A stretch of 11,519 nt of DNA from Acanthamoeba lenticulata (taxonomy: Eukaryota; Discosea; Longamoebia; Acanthamoebidae), in assembly GCA_002179805.1 (NCBI GenBank), contig NAVB01001730.1, positions 1 to 11,519 on the forward strand, read 5' to 3'. Shown here in pieces: positions 7,178 through 11,519 of the stretch (position 1 is the stretch's first letter; each line of letters starts with the position of its first letter). The position numbers and the translations under genes were made by a program. Below the pieces are notes generated by a model, which was given only the letters and a program-made list of their open reading frames with translations, made no database searches and was not told the origin of the DNA.

Positions 7178-7460
7178 ACCATCAATCAACCGACCGACCA
7201 TCAACAACAACATCCCCCCACCTACGAGGAGAGAGCCTCTTCTACTCATCTTCCCCTCTGGTCTTCGCTCGAGAGCGACGAAGACCTTGGGCGCGGCGCG
7301 CTGTCAACACCACCACGACTACAACAGCTGCCCGCACCATGATCGTGATGCCCGGGCACCCCTCGCCCTCCCAGAAGGGAGCGCGACGCTCGGTCGCTTC
7401 AACTCCAACGCACACACCAGTTGTACAAATATTTATTATTATCCTCGTGTAAATACACAC
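7178..7460 (+). other. Probable 3' untranslated region of the cyclin gene
   Basis: After the TGA the sequence turns Thr/Asn-codon-like and AC-rich, with no coding signal I can support. Near its end lie TGTACA (7422-7427), an AU-rich run ATATTTATTATTATCC (about 7429-7444) and TGTAAATA (7448-7455). No AATAAA is present. The 3' end is not known and this boundary is an estimate. Confidence 0.4.
7448..7455 (+). promoter_or_regulatory. PUF/Pumilio-type recognition sequence TGTAAATA
   Basis: UGUAAAUA is a perfect match to the Pumilio element UGUANAUA, about 270 bases past the cyclin stop and next to an AU-rich run. PUF proteins repress or localise mRNAs through such sites, and cyclin mRNAs are known targets in animals. 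Whether the transcript reaches this point is unknown. Confidence 0.35.
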
Positions 7461-8178
7461 ATACTACAGTTTTGTTACCGTAACCCGCAGCCATCGCCCC
7501 ACTTCACGTTTTTGTCCACACGTCTCTTTTCTTCTCTCCACGCGGGCGGAGTCCAGGTCCTCGTGCTCGCTGCGCAGCACGGGGAGCGAGCACTCGGCTT
7601 TTCCCGATCGGCCGATCCCAAACAAACTGGCGAGGTCCGGGCGCTGCCCAACCAGCAGAACGACGGGGCGGGCCACGCTTGCTCACATCGACGATGGGCC
7701 AGTTCGGCCGACCTTCGGGCTTTTGTTTCGGATTGGCGGCCACTTTCTCCGAGGGTTGGGCCTACGACCTGGAGCTCCCTTCTTCGACGCGGAGTCGGCT
7801 GCTGCCGGGTGGGCGAGGACGACACCGGCGGAGGAGCGGTTTTGCTCCTTTGTGTGCAGTACACTTCAAAGGGGTGGGTCAGTCTTGCTCACCACTGCTC
7901 GAGCGAGGGAAGAGTCCGGCCCGAGTCCGACGCGGCACACGCACGACGACTGAACCTCACGAGCCATACGTGGCGCCAGCCCTCCGATAGGCGGCGCTTG
8001 CCTCAACGTTGAACTACCCGGTGAAGTAGCGCCCACAGCCTCCTCGAAATACAAGGTACTGCGGGCGCCCCTGCCTAGTATTCGTGCTATTTACAGTCAA
8101 TAGTAGTACACATTCTTGACATATTTTGTTACCCGTTACGCAAAATTCGTACTTTCAAGTCGGGAAACGGAGACAAGG
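7461..8178. other. Unexplained 718-base GC-rich intergenic stretch
   Basis: Open frames on both strands here have no recognisable domain, Arg/Pro/Ser-rich composition typical of random GC-rich DNA, and no coherent splice chain. No tRNA T-loop, 5S rRNA or other RNA family is visible. Two overlapping inverted repeats lie at 7832-7849 (AGGAGC/GCTCCT) and 7847-7872 (CCTTTG/CAAAGG). Copy 2 of the 20-base element is at 7591-7610. The last 130 bases turn AT-rich and presumably hold the promoter of the transporter gene; there is no clear TATA box. Confidence 0.4.
7591..7610 (-). repeat. 20-base element, copy 2 (inverted relative to 4899-4918)
   Basis: The minus strand reads CGATCGGGAAAAGCCGAGTG, matching copy 1 at 18 of 20 positions. 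By orientation alone it would serve a minus-strand transcript, but no minus-strand gene or TATA box is visible nearby. It may act in either orientation on the transporter gene or be a chance match. Confidence 0.3.
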
Positions 8179-10964
8179 ATGGCCAAGCTCAGCCGAAAAC
8201 ACAGCAAACACAAGCACAAAGGCTCGAAAGGCAAACTCTTGCAGTGGATGGATGCGGAGGAGTCACCACTGCGCATCATGCCCGATGACCCTGACGAAGA
8301 CGCACCCGCACAGAGCAAGCAGCCGGTGCCGGTCTACACTGAGGAACGCGTGCTGGAGGTTGAGGTAAGTCACCGTTCTCGGTGTTCCCAAAGTTGTGTG
8401 CTCTTTGCTCTCTCCTGGTCCATGCACACTCTTCACTGCCTTGCACGTGATCTTGAGCATCTCTTCATCTCGTTCATTTCTTTCAATCTCTCCGAATTCG
8501 CACATTTTAGCTCCGACTGCCCGCAACGTTGTGCTGTGGCGCTTGCTCACCCTGTGGTCGCCTCTTTGTGGCCGCGTGTGTGTCCCCATCAGGACCCGTA
8601 TGAACAATGGGTGTCTGCACGAAAACGCATCCTCTTGCTGGTGGCCATCCCCGCCCTGCTCCCTCCCATCACACAGACGATGTACTTGCCCACCATCAAC
8701 GAGGTACGGATCCTCCTTCTTGTGGCTCGACTCCACTTGTGGTGTCGCCTTCTTCAGGTGACTTCGTCCACAACTCGAGTGCGTAAGCTGACGCGTCAGG
8801 GCCAACACAACAGGTGATACACGACCTCAACACCAACGAAGAGATGGTCGCGTGGACCCTCTCCATTTTTGCCCTGGGCAATGGTGCGTCTCGTCTTCTT
8901 CTCGAGAACCATGATCGCTTTCGTTCTTTGCTGTCGTTTTCATTTTTCTGATTTTTCTGATAAATTTTGGCCATTCACGCCTGTCGTCCGTTTCACAGCC
9001 CTTTTCCCCATGTCGTGGGGCTCCATTAGCGACCGATACGGTCGCCGAACCGTTCTTCTCGCTTGTCTCTCCATTTTCGTCGCTGCCGCGGCCTTTTCTG
9101 CGTACGTCCGTCCCGCCTCTCAGTGGCAACACCAACTTGACTGACTCTTCCATCTCGTACGCGCGTGCTTGTGGCCACACAGATATGCCTGGAGCGTGTA
9201 CGCGCTCATCGTCGGGCGCATCTTCCAGTCGCTGGGCCTTTCGGCCGCCGGCGTGGTCGGGGCGGGCTCCCTGGCCGACGTTTACCCGCCAGCCATCCGC
9301 GGCAACGCCATGGTGCGAACACAGTTTGACTTTGGCCCCCTCTCGCCCCAAACTTGTGCTCTCCTCTCCTCATGCTAACATGCATACGCACGTGCCCAGG
9401 GCTGGTACACCGCCACGGTGCTGATGGGCACCGTGATCGGCCCCGTCTTGGGCGGTACATCTTCTACGCGCACGTTTTTTTTTTGTTTTTTTTTGTTTTT
9501 TTTATGTTGATTTATTTATTTACGCTGGTTGTTGTAATGTAGGCTTCGTGGGCGAGTTGTTCGGGTGGCGAGCCATCTTCTTGTCTCTGGCCATCGCTGC
9601 GGCCACGTTGGTCGTCATTGTACGCAGCGCCCCCCCCCTCTCTGTCCCCTGCCCTCGGAACACGTCAGCTCACGGCCTTGTGTCCCATCTCGCACAAAAC
9701 AAACGCACACAGATTTTCTTCTTCCTGCCGGAGACGCTCAACAAGTCGGGCCCCAAGCGGTCCGCCAACCCGATTCACACGCTCAAGTTCTTCCTCCATC
9801 CTCCTCTCCTGGTCTTGGTATGCGTCTGCTGCTGCCCTCCTTTTCTTGCTCATTTGTTTGCTTTTATTGGTATTTTTATTTATCATTCTAATTTTCTGAT
9901 ACGTTGTGCTTAACCACCAATCGCAGTTCGTGCTGGGCGGGGCGGTCGGCGGTTGCATGCTCCTCATCCTCTTCATCTTCCCCGTACTGTCCTCCCCGCT
10001 CTTCAAAGGCTCGTGGAGCTTTTGGAGCTCACTTCACCCCTGTGCAGATTCAAATGAACAAACTGTACGGCTTGAACGACTTTGAAATCGGAATGGCCTA
10101 CGTCCCCTTCGGCCTGGGCACCGTGCTCGGCACGCTCCTCGGCGGCAAGGTCTCTCTTCGCTCTTCCCTGCCGTTTTCGTTCTTTTTGCTTTTTCTGTTT
10201 AAAATTTTTTCAAAATGTGGTATTTGTTTTCTGACGCACACGAACAGGCGGCCGACCTGGGGTTCCAGTACAAGGGCCTGGGAGGGCGTCTGCTGCCGCC
10301 TCTGGCTGGCGCGCTGGGCATGATCGCGGGCCTCCTCGTCTTTTCTTGGACCAGTACGCGCTTCCTCCCAGCCTCACTGTTGCTCTTCGAGACGCGTTTC
10401 TCACCTCGTCTTCGTCGTCATCGTCATCGTCATCGTCGTCGTTCTTGTTGTTGTTGTTGGCTGCACGCGCAGTCGAGTGGACCTTCTGGCTGTGCATGGT
10501 GTCGCTCTTCATGGTGGGCTTCTTCCTCACCTTTAGCCGGCCGGGCTTCACCACCTTTGCCATCGAGCAGCGGTACATGCACAGCACACAACCACAGCCC
10601 GCTGGCCTTTGTGAAGACTTTTTGTGGCAGAAGAAACCTGACGTCTGGCGTGCACAGGCCGCGCGGGGCGGCGAGCGTCCAGGCCTGCTTCTACTCGTTC
10701 CACAACCTGTGCGGCTTCCTGGTGCTCAACGCCGGGCCGATCATCATCGAGAAGACGTCGATCCGGTGGGCCTTCTCGGGCTACTCGCTGCTCATCGTCG
10801 CCATCTGCGTGCCGCTGTTCTTCCTCATGTGCTCGTGGATGGGCGTCAACAAAGTCGAGGACAAGGGCAGCGGCAGTGGCAGTGGCAGCGGCGGCGACGA
10901 TGGTCCCTCGGAGACGACTCCCCTGAAGCAGGTTGTGGTCCACGTCACTGCGCCCAGCCGATGA
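8179..10964 (+). CDS. MFS transporter, DHA1 (drug:H+ antiporter-1) type, 12 TM, 13 exons
   Basis: Exons: 8179-8364, 8593-8703, 8814-8883, 8999-9101, 9183-9312, 9400-9454, 9543-9619, 9713-9817, 9927-9983, 10048-10149, 10248-10353, 10473-10572, 10658-10964; 502 residues, all joins in phase. A hydrophilic His/Lys-rich N-terminus (KHSKHKHKGSKGK) and acidic stretch precede TM1 at about 70. DHA1 signatures are clear: YLPTINEVIHDL after TM1, motif A WGSISDRYGRR at 129-139 between TM2 and TM3, the TM4 Arg in IVGRIFQS, and antiporter motif C GTVIGPVLGG at 210-219 in TM5. A second motif A-like GGKAAD follows TM8. A loop of about 30 residues (PETLNKSGPKRSANP) separates the two six-helix halves. The C-terminus is a Gly-Ser linker and a Ser/Thr/Pro tail, cytoplasmic by topology. 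It should export small molecules by proton exchange at the plasma or an internal membrane; the substrate is unknown. Intron 1 (228 bases) is stop-free and a multiple of three. Confidence 0.92.
9475..9503 (+). repeat. Poly-T tracts in intron 6 of the MFS gene
   Basis: Runs of 10, 9 and 8 T separated by single G bases fill the middle of the intron 9455-9542. They act as an extreme pyrimidine tract and are a likely place for sequencing-length errors. Confidence 0.8.
10406..10459 (+). repeat. TCG/TCA and GTT triplet tract in intron 11 of the MFS gene
   Basis: About eleven TCG/TCA-type triplets followed by five GTT units fill the 3' half of intron 10354-10472, ending 12 bases before the AG acceptor. 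The composition parallels the intron tract at 2493-2523. Confidence 0.7.
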
Positions 10965-11192
10965 CCACCAACCACGACGTTGAGCTCCTCTCCCCCAACC
11001 AGGCACACAAACACGAGAGTCGTGAACCAAACTGCTTCATTAGAAAAGAAAAACAAAATATTAAAAATATCAAAAAATCAACGAAAAACAATAGCCTCTT
11101 TTCCTAGTAGGTGCCCACAGGCCAGCACAGAAGGTTTGGAGATATAAATAACGTCATTGTCGTTGTCACCAGACACTCCTCCATCAGGCGCT
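10965..11192. terminator. Convergent 3' region between the MFS transporter and HMG-CoA reductase genes
   Basis: The stops of two tail-to-tail genes are 228 bases apart. The middle (11040-11100) is strongly A-rich on the plus strand, with ACAAAATATTAAAAATATC, and probably holds poly(A) signals for the transporter. TATAAATAACG at 11142-11152 is AT-rich within the reductase 3' side. There is no exact AATAAA and no TGTACA. Confidence 0.4.
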
Positions 11193-11519
11193 TCATTTCT
11201 TGTCGCCGACGATGCAGGCGCCGAACTTCTCCTCCTTCGGGCTGTCGCTCTCGCTGGGCGTGTTGGTGAAGTCGGGAAGCTTGTGCGGTTCGCTGTTCAT
11301 GGCACATTGGTATATAAAAAGATAAAAAAATAAGAAAAAATAAGAAAAAAAAGCAAAGCGAGCGGCTAGTGACTTCCGAACCTGACTTGCGGGTCGGCCT
11401 TCTTCCTGTTGTGGGCCATGTGGCTGCGCACCAGGTGGCCCGCCGCGAGGGCCGACATGAGCGAGAGCTCACCAGCCATGACGGCCGCGCAGATGGTCTC
11501 GGCGAGCGAGCGGGCGTTG
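11193..11519 (-). CDS. HMGR: HMG-CoA reductase (class I), C-terminal end, 5' part beyond window
   Basis: Two exons on the minus strand, 11382-11519 (cut by the window edge) and 11193-11292, encode the last 78 residues. The upstream exon reads straight through the end of the class I catalytic domain: [36 protein letters not shown]. The His in R-S-H-M is the C-terminal catalytic His (human His866), which protonates the CoA thiolate leaving group in the NADPH-dependent reduction of HMG-CoA to mevalonate, the committed step to sterols and isoprenoids. The intron 11293-11381 joins in phase 2 to give a Ser. The tail of about 33 residues after it is polar and ends CIVGDKK; it is longer than the human tail and not recognised. 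The position equal to human Ser872, the AMPK site, is Lys here. N-terminal membrane anchors, if any, lie outside the window. Confidence 0.93.
11293..11381 (-). other. Last intron of HMG-CoA reductase, with T-rich tract
   Basis: On the minus strand the donor is CAG|GTTCGG and the acceptor ATGAACAG. The middle is almost pure T with a few A and C (11311-11352 on the plus strand is A-rich). Reading through the donor meets a stop within a few codons (TCACTAG), so splicing is required to get the polar tail. Confidence 0.8.

Noticed and set aside
5903..7249. 448-codon open frame on the minus strand opposite the cyclin gene
   Set aside because: It mirrors the GC-rich third positions of the cyclin coding strand, has Leu/Gly/Glu-rich low-complexity protein and no recognisable domain, whereas the plus strand gives a clear cyclin box.
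6628..7452. 274-codon plus-strand frame overlapping the cyclin box
   Set aside because: It is a shadow of the cyclin exon in another frame, with Arg/Pro/Gln-rich composition typical of GC-rich off-frames.
7475..7864. 129-codon minus-strand frame and overlapping short frames in the intergenic stretch
   Set aside because: Arg/Ser/Pro-rich random-like translation with no family resemblance and no coherent splice sites on either strand.
7026..8012. 328-codon plus-strand frame starting inside the cyclin exon
   Set aside because: It begins out of frame within the cyclin box and is Ser/Pro/Arg-rich with no domain; the cyclin frame explains the first part.
10346..11107. 253-codon frame with a Ser run crossing the MFS 3' end
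   Set aside because: It reads through triplet repeats of intron 11 and off-frame parts of the last exon; the correct MFS frame is conserved on the same DNA.
1..11519. tRNA, rRNA, CRISPR, transposon or viral genes
   Set aside because: I scanned for T-loop motifs, 5S-like sequence, direct-repeat arrays, terminal inverted repeats and transposase or viral motifs, and saw none that hold up.

Overview
The window looks like a piece of a compact, GC-rich amoebozoan nuclear genome. Acanthamoeba is my best guess. The reasons are many short GT-AG introns (about 40 to 230 bases, mostly 60 to 120, with T-rich 3' ends), GC-rich exons, gaps of 90 to 230 bases between most genes, and eukaryotic-only families: a class I HMG-CoA reductase, a cyclin, a RING-H2 ligase and a likely BLOC-1 subunit. 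The taxon is inferred from style and content, not from a marker gene. I see no bacterial operon, mobile element, CRISPR array, tRNA or rRNA.

Layout. Bases 1-1490 (minus) carry most of a six-exon Gfo/Idh/MocA-type oxidoreductase whose 3' end is cut by the window edge. A 186-base divergent promoter region separates it from a five-exon START-domain lipid-binding protein at 1677-2663 (plus). That gene is tail-to-tail with an RNF181-like RING-H2 ubiquitin ligase at 2752-3366 (minus). The ligase shares a 195-base head-to-head region with a five-exon coiled-coil protein at 3562-4411 (plus), which resembles BLOC-1 subunit 4 (cappuccino). Next comes the largest non-coding stretch, 4412-5772. It holds two TATA boxes, an E2F-like octamer, an ATG-free leader and a probable leader intron, all ahead of a cyclin-box gene at 5773-7177 (plus). 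The cyclin 3' region has a perfect PUF/Pumilio-type site. A GC-rich stretch of about 720 bases (7461-8178) that I cannot explain follows. A 13-exon, 12-TM DHA1-type MFS transporter occupies 8179-10964 (plus). It is tail-to-tail with the C-terminal end of an HMG-CoA reductase at 11193-11519 (minus), which is cut by the right edge.

The genes do not form one pathway. They cover sugar or dihydrodiol redox chemistry, lipid transfer, ubiquitination, endolysosome-related trafficking, cell-cycle or phosphate-type CDK control, drug/metabolite efflux and sterol/isoprenoid synthesis. Head-to-head pairs may share promoters and tail-to-tail pairs share very short 3' regions.

All exon structures were deduced by joining reading frames that continue recognisable protein families at GT-AG boundaries with matching phase. 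Ambiguous joins are flagged. I found no convincing new multi-gene system. The points most worth a second look are a Lys at the usual AMPK serine position of HMG-CoA reductase, the architecture and control region of the cyclin gene, three stop-free introns whose lengths are multiples of three, and a near-identical 20-base element at two intergenic sites.
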